5,332 nt of DNA, from NCBI GenBank assembly GCA_947627685.1, contig CANQWZ010000087.1, positions 1 to 5,332 of the forward strand, given 5' to 3'. Under the pieces are notes generated by a model. The model did not search any database. It was not told the origin of the DNA and worked only from the letters and a program-made list of their open reading frames with translations. The DNA is from an uncultured Bacilli bacterium. Its GTDB lineage: Bacteria; Bacillota_I; Bacilli_A; ML615J-28; CAG-313. This document shows positions 1 to 4,757 of the stretch, one piece after another (the stretch's first letter is position 1; each line of letters starts with the position of its first letter). A program made the translations under genes and the position numbers.

Positions 1-395
1 CCGATATTTTACCATATATAGAGATACCATCAAAAAAAGTTTTAGCGCTTATGAATAAATATTGGCCAGGCGCTTTAACAATTATTTTCAAAAAAAAGCC
101 TTCAGTAAGCGATGCTATTACTAAAAATTTAACAACGATTGCTTTTAGAATCCCTAAACAAGATGATGCCTTAGCGCTATTAAATTATCTTGGTCCCTTA
201 GCTGCCACAAGTATTAATATCAGTGGTGAGGCACCACTAAATGATTATCAATTAATTGTAGAAAAGTTTGGTAGTAAAATAGATTATATTTTAGCCAAAA
301 AAGTAGCATCATCAAATGTATCTTCAACTATTATTGATGCCACCTCAGATAATATTAAAGTAATAAGAGCAGGTGAAATTAAAATTAACGTATAA
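1..395 (+). CDS. tsaC: L-threonylcarbamoyladenylate synthase, TsaC/Sua5 (YrdC) family, 3' part only
   Basis: The reading frame is open from the left edge (first full codon at position 3) to TAA at 393-395, giving about 130 C-terminal residues; the true start lies upstream. The family makes threonylcarbamoyl-AMP from threonine, bicarbonate and ATP, the first step of the universal t6A modification at position 37 of ANN-decoding tRNAs, in the cytoplasm. Recognisable family motifs are YWPGALT just after the first in-frame Met (51), a strand reading AFRIP, the block PLAATSINISGE (the usual form is SANxSG, so an Ile replaces the Ala) and the closing STIID...VIRAGEI. The protein ends directly after this YrdC core, so it is the short TsaC type and lacks the extra C-terminal Sua5 domain that Bacillus YwlC has. 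It lies 37 bp upstream of the spoIIR-like gene, probably in one transcript. A Met at 51 is internal and not a start. Confidence 0.93.
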   Translation, partial: DILPYIEIPSKKVLALMNKYWPGALTIIFKKKPSVSDAITKNLTTIAFRIPKQDDALALLNYLGPLAATSINISGEAPLNDYQLIVEKFGSKIDYILAKKVASSNVSSTIIDATSDNIKVIRAGEIKINV

Positions 396-398
396 TTA

Positions 399-426
399 AC
401 CAAAATTTGCCAATAATAATTTTGGT
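399..426 (+). promoter_or_regulatory. Inverted repeat that covers the spoIIR ribosome binding site
   Basis: ACCAAAATT at 399-407 is perfectly complementary to AATTTTGGT at 418-426, with a 10-nt loop. The 3' arm includes the GGT of the GGTGAT Shine-Dalgarno sequence (424-429) that lies just ahead of the ATG at 433. No T-run follows, so it is not an intrinsic terminator. If it folds in the mRNA it could reduce initiation of the downstream gene, but nine mostly A-U pairs make a weak stem, so any regulatory role is inference. Confidence 0.35.
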
Positions 427-432
427 GATAAT

Positions 433-894
433 ATGAAAAAAAGGATAATTTCTTTAGGCCTTATAGCCCTTTACCTCGTGCTACTAGTTAATTGCACTAG
501 CCAAAAACAAGAATTAAGATTACGGATAGTGGCATCTTCTAATAGTCAAGCTGATCAAAATTTCAAACTAGAAGTAAAAGACTATTTAAAAAACTATTTT
601 TTAATAAATAGTCTTGAAAAACTCGATTTAAACCTTTTAGAAAAGACGCTAAATGAACAATTTATGCCGCATACTATTAGTGTCAAAAGATGTAAAGTTA
701 ATTATGAGGCTAAAGCATATCAAGGTAAAATGATTCAAGCTGGATATTATGATACGATTTTAATTACGCTTGACGATGGTAAAGGTAAAAATTTTTGGAC
801 GCTTCTTTATCCTGAATTTTTTAACATTTCTTTTGAAGATGATCATGAAATTAAGTATCGTAGCTATTTTTATGATCTTTTTCATAATTAACTA
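433..894 (+). CDS. spoIIR: Stage II sporulation protein R (SpoIIR)-like signalling protein, short form
   Basis: SpoIIR is made in the forespore under sigma-F, exported to the intermembrane space, and triggers the membrane protease SpoIIGA to cleave pro-sigma-E in the mother cell. The match rests on two blocks that I recognise by eye. Residues 28-50 contain the family signature LRLRIVASSNS followed by a DQ..K..V.D pattern. Residues 91-130 contain the Y..KAY.G..I.AG.Y....ITL..GKG.NFW..L.P pattern. An N-terminal hydrophobic segment (residues 5-20) suits export; Cys21 follows LVN, a poor lipobox, so a plain signal sequence or anchor is more likely than a lipoprotein. At 152 residues it is well below the B. 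subtilis protein (about 220) and looks like a core-only version; the usual WWCVLFPPLC region reads FWTLLYPEFF, without cysteines. The start ATG has GGTGAT at 424-429. The stop codon TAA follows at 892-894 by the reported coding end at 891 or lies within that triplet boundary. It is the middle gene of the tsaC cluster. Name confidence is good, function in this organism less so. Confidence 0.8.
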
Positions 895-927
895 TCATAA
901 ATAAAAAAAAGTCTACTATAATATAGT

Positions 928-933
928 GGTGAT
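928..933 (+). promoter_or_regulatory. GGTGAT-type ribosome binding site, decides a TTG start
   Basis: GGTGAT at 928-933 matches the 3' half of the full Shine-Dalgarno sequence (AGGAGGTGATC). It lies 4 nt before a TTG at 938. The same GGTGAT precedes the ATG at 433 with 3 nt between them. This makes TTG 938 a better start than the in-frame GTG codons at 926 and 929, which overlap the site itself. Confidence 0.5.
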
Positions 934-937
934 TATT

Positions 938-1384
938 TTGCAAGTAATAGATATTAATAATGAATTAATTGATAAAATTAGAAGTTTTTTAACTAGCATT
1001 AATTCCCTTTCTGAAATTGACGAAGAATTAATCCCAAATGGTGTTGCCATTATGGATACTAATGAGGTAAAAGGTTATATTACCTATGAAAAATTTTGTG
1101 AATATGGTTTAATTAGATATTTCATTTTTCAAAAAGTTTTACCCTTTAACCTCATAAAAGATATGTTTTTATTACTTAGTCAAAAAGCAATTGCCAATGA
1201 AATAGAAAGTTTAATTTCAATTGGCAAATCAAAAGAAGTAATTGAATTATTTAATGAATTAGCCTTTTATCAAATTGATAGTAGTAATTTTTTAATTAAT
1301 GGTCAAAATTTAAAAGGCACAGAATTAGAAGATGCCTTAATTTTAAGATATGATCTAAATAAAGACATTACCATAAATAACTGA
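938..1384 (+). CDS. Small GNAT-like protein with a degenerate acetyl-CoA site (hypothetical)
   Basis: About 148 residues from the TTG at 938 (152 if the GTG at 926 is used). I do not recognise an exact family. The layout resembles a GNAT acetyltransferase: an N-terminal helix (about 8-22), a strand reading EVKGYITYE (43-51), a paired strand IRYFIFQKV (59-67), a long helix (72-95), then ELFNELAFYQID at 103-114, which resembles the usual 'LYEKLGF' stretch, and a last strand ending in LILRYDL (134-140). The pyrophosphate-binding loop R/Q-x-x-G-x-G/A expected after the second strand is missing: residues 68-77 read LPFNLIKDMF, without any glycine. If it is a GNAT fold, catalysis is doubtful. B. 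subtilis has a GNAT gene (ywlB) between spoIIR and ywlC, so position also supports the idea. The stop is TGA at 1382-1384, 16 bp before a terminator stem, so this is the last gene of its transcript. Confidence 0.6.
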   Translation: MQVIDINNELIDKIRSFLTSINSLSEIDEELIPNGVAIMDTNEVKGYITYEKFCEYGLIRYFIFQKVLPFNLIKDMFLLLSQKAIANEIESLISIGKSKEVIELFNELAFYQIDSSNFLINGQNLKGTELEDALILRYDLNKDITINN

Positions 1385-1385
1385 C

Positions 1386-1417
1386 TGTGAAAATTTTCAT
1401 CTGTGAAAAAATTCACA
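1386..1417. promoter_or_regulatory. Possible tandem CRP/Fnr-family operator boxes
   Basis: Positions 1402-1417 read TGTGA-AAAAAT-TCACA, a perfect match to the TGTGA-N6-TCACA palindrome bound by CRP/Fnr-family regulators, including B. subtilis Fnr. Positions 1386-1401 read TGTGA-AAATTT-TCATC, a degenerate copy exactly 16 bp upstream. The perfect box is centred about 76 bp upstream of the predicted start of the rpiB–atp transcript. The same bases form the terminator stem, which alone would account for the perfect symmetry, so an operator role is speculative. Confidence 0.2.
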
Positions 1418-1428
1418 GTTTTTATTTT
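1401..1428 (+). terminator. Rho-independent terminator after the tsaC–spoIIR–GNAT cluster
   Basis: The stem CTGTGAA (1401-1407) pairs with TTCACAG (1412-1418) around an AAAA loop and is followed by TTTTTATTTT (1419-1428). It sits 16 bp after a TGA stop and ahead of the next promoter, the expected place for a terminator. A second copy of the 5' arm, ACTGTGAA at 1384-1391, could pair with TTCACAGT (1412-1419) instead, giving an eight-pair stem with a longer loop. Confidence 0.8.
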
Positions 1429-1450
1429 GCTATCTTTTTAATCCATAAAC

Positions 1451-1479
1451 TTGTTTAAAAAAATTAAATATGATATAAT
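1451..1479 (+). promoter_or_regulatory. Sigma-A promoter of the rpiB–atp operon, extended -10
   Basis: TTGTTT at 1451-1456 serves as the -35 box (first three bases match TTGACA). After a 17-bp spacer comes a perfect TATAAT at 1474-1479, with a TG at 1471-1472 forming an extended -10 element. Transcription should start near 1486 and give a leader of about 30 nt before rpiB. It lies directly after the terminator and is the only good promoter I see for the ATP synthase genes in this window. Confidence 0.8.
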
Positions 1480-1515
1480 AAACATAAATAATCAAGTAAA
1501 AAAGGAGAAGACATT

Positions 1516-1965
1516 ATGCGCGTTGCAATAGGATCAGATCATGCAGGTTATGAGTTAAAGTTACTCCTTGTTAAGTTCCTTCAACAACAAAAGATTGAAG
1601 TTCATGATATGGGTACATTTAGTAAAAATTCCGTTGATTATCCTGATTATGCTGGACAAGTTTGTCATGCTATAAAAAGAGATATTAGCGATTTTGGTAT
1701 TTTAATTTGTTATACAGGAATTGGTATGAGTATAGCTGCTAATAAATACAAAGGTATTAGAGCTGCTTTAGTTAGTAATACTTCAAATGCGCGTCTTTGT
1801 AGGGAACATAATGATGCTAATATTTTATGTTTAGGAGCCAAAGATGTTGATTTTGAACTAGCCAAAGAAATAGTAGATATCTTTTTAAAGACGCCTTTTA
1901 GCGAAGGTAGACACAGCCTAAGAGTACAGAAAGTGATGAATATTGAAAAAAATGAAAAAAGATAA
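1516..1965 (+). CDS. rpiB: Ribose-5-phosphate isomerase B (RpiB/LacAB family)
   Basis: Interconverts ribose 5-phosphate and ribulose 5-phosphate in the non-oxidative pentose phosphate pathway, in the cytoplasm. The 149-residue length equals E. coli RpiB. Seen in the sequence: the phosphate/substrate motif GSDHAGYELK at 6-15, DYPDYA at 41-46, the catalytic-loop block ILICYTGIGMSIAANK at about 62-77 with the catalytic Cys65, then GIRAAL, and REHNDANILCLGAK at about 96-109. The C-terminal EGRH..R near residues 130-136 corresponds to the GGRH..R phosphate-binding stretch. Tyr66 stands where most members have Gly or Ser between Cys and Thr, but the rest is fully conserved, so I expect activity. 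LacA/LacB (galactose-6-phosphate isomerase) are relatives, but a lone gene of this type favours RpiB. AGGAG at 1503-1507 lies 8 nt before the ATG. It is the first gene of the operon and overlaps atpZ by 23 nt. Bacillus also has its rpiB homologue (ywlF) upstream of atp. Confidence 0.93.
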   Translation: MRVAIGSDHAGYELKLLLVKFLQQQKIEVHDMGTFSKNSVDYPDYAGQVCHAIKRDISDFGILICYTGIGMSIAANKYKGIRAALVSNTSNARLCREHNDANILCLGAKDVDFELAKEIVDIFLKTPFSEGRHSLRVQKVMNIEKNEKR

Positions 1966-2242
1966 ATTATATAAGGATTTAAAATTATACAATATTGTTA
2001 TGAGCAATATTTGGCAACTTATTACCATTATCTTATTTGGCATTTTAGCAGGATATTTGCTTGAAAAATATTCCACCAATGAAAAAATTAATTTTATGCT
2101 AATTTCCATTATTGTCTTTTCGTTTATTGGCATAATTAATTTCTTTGTATCTATTATTAGACAGTCTAAAAAATTAGAAAAAGCTGAACGTGCCAAAAAA
2201 CTAGCAAAGGATGAAAATAATACTAATAATGAAGATGTTTGA
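1943..2242 (+). CDS. atpZ: ATP synthase accessory membrane protein AtpZ
   Basis: A small protein of 99 residues with two membrane segments (about 22-42 and 50-72) and a charged, Lys/Glu/Asn-rich C-terminal tail. The first segment, with a GxxxG-like GILAG followed by LLEKY, and the second, which ends in an Ile-Arg-Gln, fit the AtpZ family found ahead of atpI in many Firmicutes; AtpZ and AtpI are reported to work together in ATP synthase assembly and possibly divalent cation transport. The family usually has Asp where Glu41 stands. The chosen start is TTG 1943, which has AAGTGAT (1931-1937) 5 nt upstream; the in-frame ATG at 1952 is possible but its site would be 14 nt away. The gene overlaps the end of rpiB by 23 nt and ends at TGA 2240-2242, followed at once by TAA. 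The family call is by topology and position, so it is moderate. Confidence 0.72.
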   Translation: MKKMKKDKLYKDLKLYNIVMSNIWQLITIILFGILAGYLLEKYSTNEKINFMLISIIVFSFIGIINFFVSIIRQSKKLEKAERAKKLAKDENNTNNEDV

Positions 2243-2621
2243 TAAATCGGATTTTCTAACACTTAAAATTGCTTATATGTTCGCTACAATACTAGCTATT
2301 ATTTCAACCGTTTTAGCAAGTTTAATAAAATGGTGGCAATATACATGGTTTTTAAGTATTTTTTTAGGTTTACTAGCAGGTACAATTAATTATATAAAAA
2401 TTGTTATTGTAACTACTAATGCTACATCTTCTAAATATAAAAATGCTAAACTTGCTTTTGTTATTAACAATATTACGGCTCTAGTTATTTATTTTATCGT
2501 ATTACTTATTAGTGCTTTAGTTAATTTTTTAAATATTTTTTTATGTTTTATTGGTATTATGCTTATTAAAATCGTTATCATTATTCGTTTTACTAAAAAA
2601 CCTAAACAAGAGGAGGTATGA
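2229..2621 (+). CDS. atpI: ATP synthase subunit I (AtpI), c-ring assembly factor
   Basis: About 130 residues with four membrane segments (approximately 13-32, 38-60, 75-95, 99-119) and a short basic tail, the usual size and topology of AtpI. The LGLLAG.IN stretch in the second segment matches the family's glycine-rich G..lG..N pattern. AtpI is a membrane chaperone that helps assemble the c ring; it is known to be required for the Na+ c ring in some species. Position between atpZ and atpB is standard. The start is uncertain: ATG codons at 2211, 2229 and 2235 are all in frame, 2211 has AAAGG directly touching it, and the other two have no clear site. ATG 2235 overlaps the atpZ stop region, so translation may depend on re-initiation after atpZ. 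The stop TGA (2619-2621) overlaps an ATG at 2618. Confidence 0.78.
   Translation: MKMFDKSDFLTLKIAYMFATILAIISTVLASLIKWWQYTWFLSIFLGLLAGTINYIKIVIVTTNATSSKYKNAKLAFVINNITALVIYFIVLLISALVNFLNIFLCFIGIMLIKIVIIIRFTKKPKQEEV
2611..2617 (+). promoter_or_regulatory. Consensus ribosome binding site that favours a TTG start for atpB
   Basis: AGGAGGT at 2611-2617 is a near-perfect Shine-Dalgarno sequence inside the end of atpI. The ATG at 2618 follows it with no spacing and could hardly be used. The in-frame TTG at 2627 lies 9 nt downstream, within the normal range, so TTG is the likelier atpB start. Confidence 0.6.
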
Positions 2622-2626
2622 TAAAA

Positions 2627-3325
2627 TTGGATAAAATCGAATCGTTTTTAGAAATATATGAAACACCCAATTTTGCTATCATCGCTGTTAGTCTTATCAT
2701 AATCATTTTTATCATAATTGTTGCGATAAAATTAAAAAAGCATGATCCTAATAAACCCCCTAAAGGTATTTTATTATTAGCCGAAATGGTGGTTACTTTT
2801 AATAATAATTTATGTAAAGATGCCCTTGGCACAAGATGGAAAAAATTTGCGCCATATGTTATGTTTGAAGGCTTGTTTCTATTAGTAGCTAATCTTTGTG
2901 GCCTTCTTGGGTTAATGCCACCTACAGCTAATATTTGTGTAACTTTAGCTTTAGGTCTTGTTACGGGCGTTATTATCCATATAGCAGGCATTAAATATAG
3001 TGGTCTTAAAAATTATTTAAAAAGTTATTTAGATCCTTCACCTATAATGTTACCAATAAATATCTTTAGTGAATTAGTTACCCCCATCTCGATGGGTTTA
3101 CGTCTTTTTGGTAATATTTTTAGTGGTACAGTCGTAATGACAATGCTATATCATTTATTAAGTATTGTGGTAATAAAGGGTTTCCCTTTTGGTGATGTGA
3201 TAGCACCTTTTATAACACCGGTTTTTCATGCCGTTTTTGATGTCTTTTTAGGACTTATTCAAGTTTATGTTTTTATGCTACTTACAGTAATCTTTATTTC
3301 CCAAAAGATTCCTGAAGAAAATTAA
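2627..3325 (+). CDS. atpB: F0F1 ATP synthase subunit a
   Basis: Membrane stator subunit that carries the two ion half-channels beside the c ring. About 232 residues from TTG 2627 (235 from ATG 2618). Five or more hydrophobic segments are visible, starting at about 16-36. The essential arginine is Arg159 in MGLRLFGNIFSG (residues 156-167), matching E. coli Arg210. The conserved glutamine near the C-terminus is Gln212 in GLIQVYVF, matching Gln252, inside the typical final helix that ends LLTVIFIS. The site of E. coli Glu219 is Thr168, while the site of His245 is Asp205, so the acidic partner appears to have moved to the other helix; I believe this is common in Firmicutes with an H..FD..LGLIQ final helix. 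It overlaps nothing if TTG is used and is followed by a 20-bp gap with the atpE ribosome binding site. Function is certain; the ion used cannot be read from this subunit alone. Confidence 0.95.
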   Translation: MDKIESFLEIYETPNFAIIAVSLIIIIFIIIVAIKLKKHDPNKPPKGILLLAEMVVTFNNNLCKDALGTRWKKFAPYVMFEGLFLLVANLCGLLGLMPPTANICVTLALGLVTGVIIHIAGIKYSGLKNYLKSYLDPSPIMLPINIFSELVTPISMGLRLFGNIFSGTVVMTMLYHLLSIVVIKGFPFGDVIAPFITPVFHAVFDVFLGLIQVYVFMLLTVIFISQKIPEEN

Positions 3326-3345
3326 AAAAAATATAGGAGGATTTT

Positions 3346-3639
3346 ATGAGTTTATTATTTGCAATTGTTAATTTTTTAGAAATTACTATTACCGATGATG
3401 GTTTAATTGCTGCTATGAAAGGTTTAGGTGCTGGCATAGGAGCAGGTATCGCCGTACTAACAGGTCTTGGTTCTGGTATTGGTCAAGGTTTATCAGCTGG
3501 ACTTGCAGCACAAGGAGTAGCAAGACAACCTGAGGCCGTAAGTGCTATTCGTTCAACTATGATTGTAGGTCAAGCAGTTGCTGAAACAGCTGGTATTTAT
3601 GGTTTAATTGTTGCTATTTTATTAATATTTGTCTTTTAG
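3346..3639 (+). CDS. atpE: F0F1 ATP synthase subunit c with Na+-type ligand residues
   Basis: Forms the rotating c ring; each copy is a hairpin of two membrane helices. It has 97 residues, longer than the usual 70-90 because of about 15 extra N-terminal residues (a short hydrophobic stretch and a TDD turn). Helix 1 is glycine-rich (about 25-53) and contains SGIGQG with Gln47. The loop carries the classic ARQPE at about 59-63. Helix 2 holds the ion-binding Glu80 in AVAETAGIY. Aligned by the 33-residue distance between Gln and Glu, these match Gln32, Val63, Glu65, Ser66 (here Thr81) and Tyr70 (here Tyr85) of the Na+ c subunit of Ilyobacter tartaricus; Thr67 there is Ala82 here, and Pro28 is Ser43. 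The pattern favours Na+ binding. AGGAGG at 3335-3340 lies 5 nt before the ATG, the strongest site in the operon, as expected for the subunit needed in most copies. Confidence 0.96.
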   Translation: MSLLFAIVNFLEITITDDGLIAAMKGLGAGIGAGIAVLTGLGSGIGQGLSAGLAAQGVARQPEAVSAIRSTMIVGQAVAETAGIYGLIVAILLIFVF

Positions 3640-3648
3640 GAAGAAACT

Positions 3649-4215
3649 ATGCTTGGTGAAAAGATTAAAGAATTACTATACAAAGCAGTAGAATTCTTAG
3701 ATGAAGCTCATCGAACAGAGGCCCTTTTTAATATGTTAAAAACATTTATTATTCAATTACTAGCTACACTTGTTTTATTTTTAATTGTCCGCTTTTTCTT
3801 CTGGAATAAAATTACTAAAATGATTGAAACACGTAAAGCTAAAATTGATCAAAGTTTAAAAGAAAAAGCTGAAGCAGAAGATGCTTTAGATAAAACTTTA
3901 CAAGAAGCAAAAAATGTTAAATTGTCAGCTAAACAAGAGGCAACTAGTATTATTAATGATGCTAAAAAGCAATCACAAATTGAAGCAAACGCTATTCTTA
4001 ATGAAGCTCATGAACAAATTGCTAAAGACACACAAGAAGCTTTAGCCCTCGTAGATGAAAAGCGTAAAGAAATGGAAGCTAGTATCAAAGATGAAATTGT
4101 TGATGTTGCTATAGTTATGGCGGAAAAAATTGTTGAACATGAAGTTGATAAAAAAGAAAATTCTGAAATTATCAAGCAAACATTATCAACCCTTGATGAT
4201 AAAAAGAAGGAGTAA
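3649..4215 (+). CDS. atpF: F0F1 ATP synthase subunit b
   Basis: Peripheral stalk subunit that links subunit a in the membrane to delta and alpha on F1. At 188 residues it is somewhat longer than the usual 155-175. One membrane segment lies at about 32-51, followed by a basic stretch and a long charged helix (about 55-165) rich in Ala, Lys, Glu and Gln with coiled-coil character. The motif IETRKAKIDQSL (59-70) directly after the membrane is typical of bacterial b subunits. About 30 residues precede the membrane segment, an amphipathic helix-like extension that ordinary b subunits lack; no lipobox is present, unlike the b subunit of some mycoplasmas. AGGAAG at 3638-3643, overlapping the atpE stop, serves as ribosome binding site 5 nt before the ATG. 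The gene is 9 bp downstream of atpE and 2 bp upstream of atpH. Confidence 0.94.
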   Translation: MLGEKIKELLYKAVEFLDEAHRTEALFNMLKTFIIQLLATLVLFLIVRFFFWNKITKMIETRKAKIDQSLKEKAEAEDALDKTLQEAKNVKLSAKQEATSIINDAKKQSQIEANAILNEAHEQIAKDTQEALALVDEKRKEMEASIKDEIVDVAIVMAEKIVEHEVDKKENSEIIKQTLSTLDDKKKE

Positions 4216-4217
4216 GT

Positions 4218-4757
4218 ATGATTACATCTAGTAGCTTACAATATGCTAAAGCGCTTTTTGATTTAGCCCTTCTAAATCATCATGAAGACGAATATGGCCA
4301 ATATTTAAAAGTTATTGTTTCAAGTATTGAGCAAAATAATGATTTTCAAAAAATATTAACGCATCCTTCGATAGCAAAAGATGAACGTAAAAATGTTCTT
4401 AATAATATTTTTAAAGAATACGTTAATAGTGAATTTCTTCATTTCTTATATGTTTTAATTGATAATGATCGATTAATAGAACTAAAAGATATTTATGATA
4501 GTTATGAATATTTTTTAGATATCGCCAAAGATATAACAAATGCTACCATTTATACTAAATATGAATTAGATTTGGCCGAAAAAAACAATTTAATAAAAAG
4601 TTTAGAAAATTATTATAAAAAGAAATTGATTGTTAATTTTGAAATAGATGAAAAGATAATTGGTGGAATGGTAATTAAAGTTAAAGATCAAATTATTGAT
4701 GCATCTATTTTTAATAAAATAACAAATCTTAAAAATGAACTTAAGAAAGGTTGGTAA
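4218..4757 (+). CDS. atpH: F0F1 ATP synthase subunit delta
   Basis: Connects the b stalk to the top of the alpha3beta3 head (the OSCP equivalent). The 179-residue length is normal for bacterial delta. Seen in the sequence: YAKALFDLA at 9-17, the family's opening helix; the HPSI..DER block at about 49-57; FLHFLYVLIDNDRL at 73-86, matching the 'NFL.lL..n.R' region; and the C-terminal signature IIGGMVIKVKDQIIDASI at 147-164, matching the D..liGG......d.viD.S pattern of the family. AAGGAG at 4207-4212 lies 5 nt before the ATG. The gene begins 2 bp after atpF and its stop (TAA 4755-4757) touches the atpA ATG, so translation of the three is probably coupled. Confidence 0.95.
   Translation: MITSSSLQYAKALFDLALLNHHEDEYGQYLKVIVSSIEQNNDFQKILTHPSIAKDERKNVLNNIFKEYVNSEFLHFLYVLIDNDRLIELKDIYDSYEYFLDIAKDITNATIYTKYELDLAEKNNLIKSLENYYKKKLIVNFEIDEKIIGGMVIKVKDQIIDASIFNKITNLKNELKKGW

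Noticed and set aside
20..21. Lipoprotein signal in the SpoIIR-like protein (Cys21)
   Set aside because: The residues before the cysteine are Leu-Val-Asn; Asn at -1 is not accepted by the lipobox. Positions here are residue numbers of the protein encoded at 433.
399..426. Inverted repeat after tsaC as an intrinsic terminator
   Set aside because: No T-run follows the stem, the stem is mostly A-U, and the next start codon is 7 nt away.
915..927. TATAAT (917-922) inside the palindrome ACTATA-A-TATAGT as a promoter or operator for the GNAT-like gene
   Set aside because: There is no -35 box at the right distance, and transcription would begin at about 929, within the ribosome binding site. AT-rich palindromes this short are common by chance.
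1382..1384. UGA read as tryptophan (Mycoplasma-type code), suggested by the high AT content
   Set aside because: Reading through would extend the GNAT-like protein across the terminator hairpin, all tryptophans in conserved positions are TGG, and TGA ends genes at family-typical places.
1918..2262. Open reading frame of 114 codons on the - strand
   Set aside because: It lies opposite atpZ and the end of rpiB, both well supported, and its translation is a low-complexity mirror of an AT-rich membrane gene with no recognisable motif.
2602..2991. Open reading frame of 129 codons on the - strand
   Set aside because: It is antisense to the clearly conserved atpB gene and its protein resembles nothing I know.
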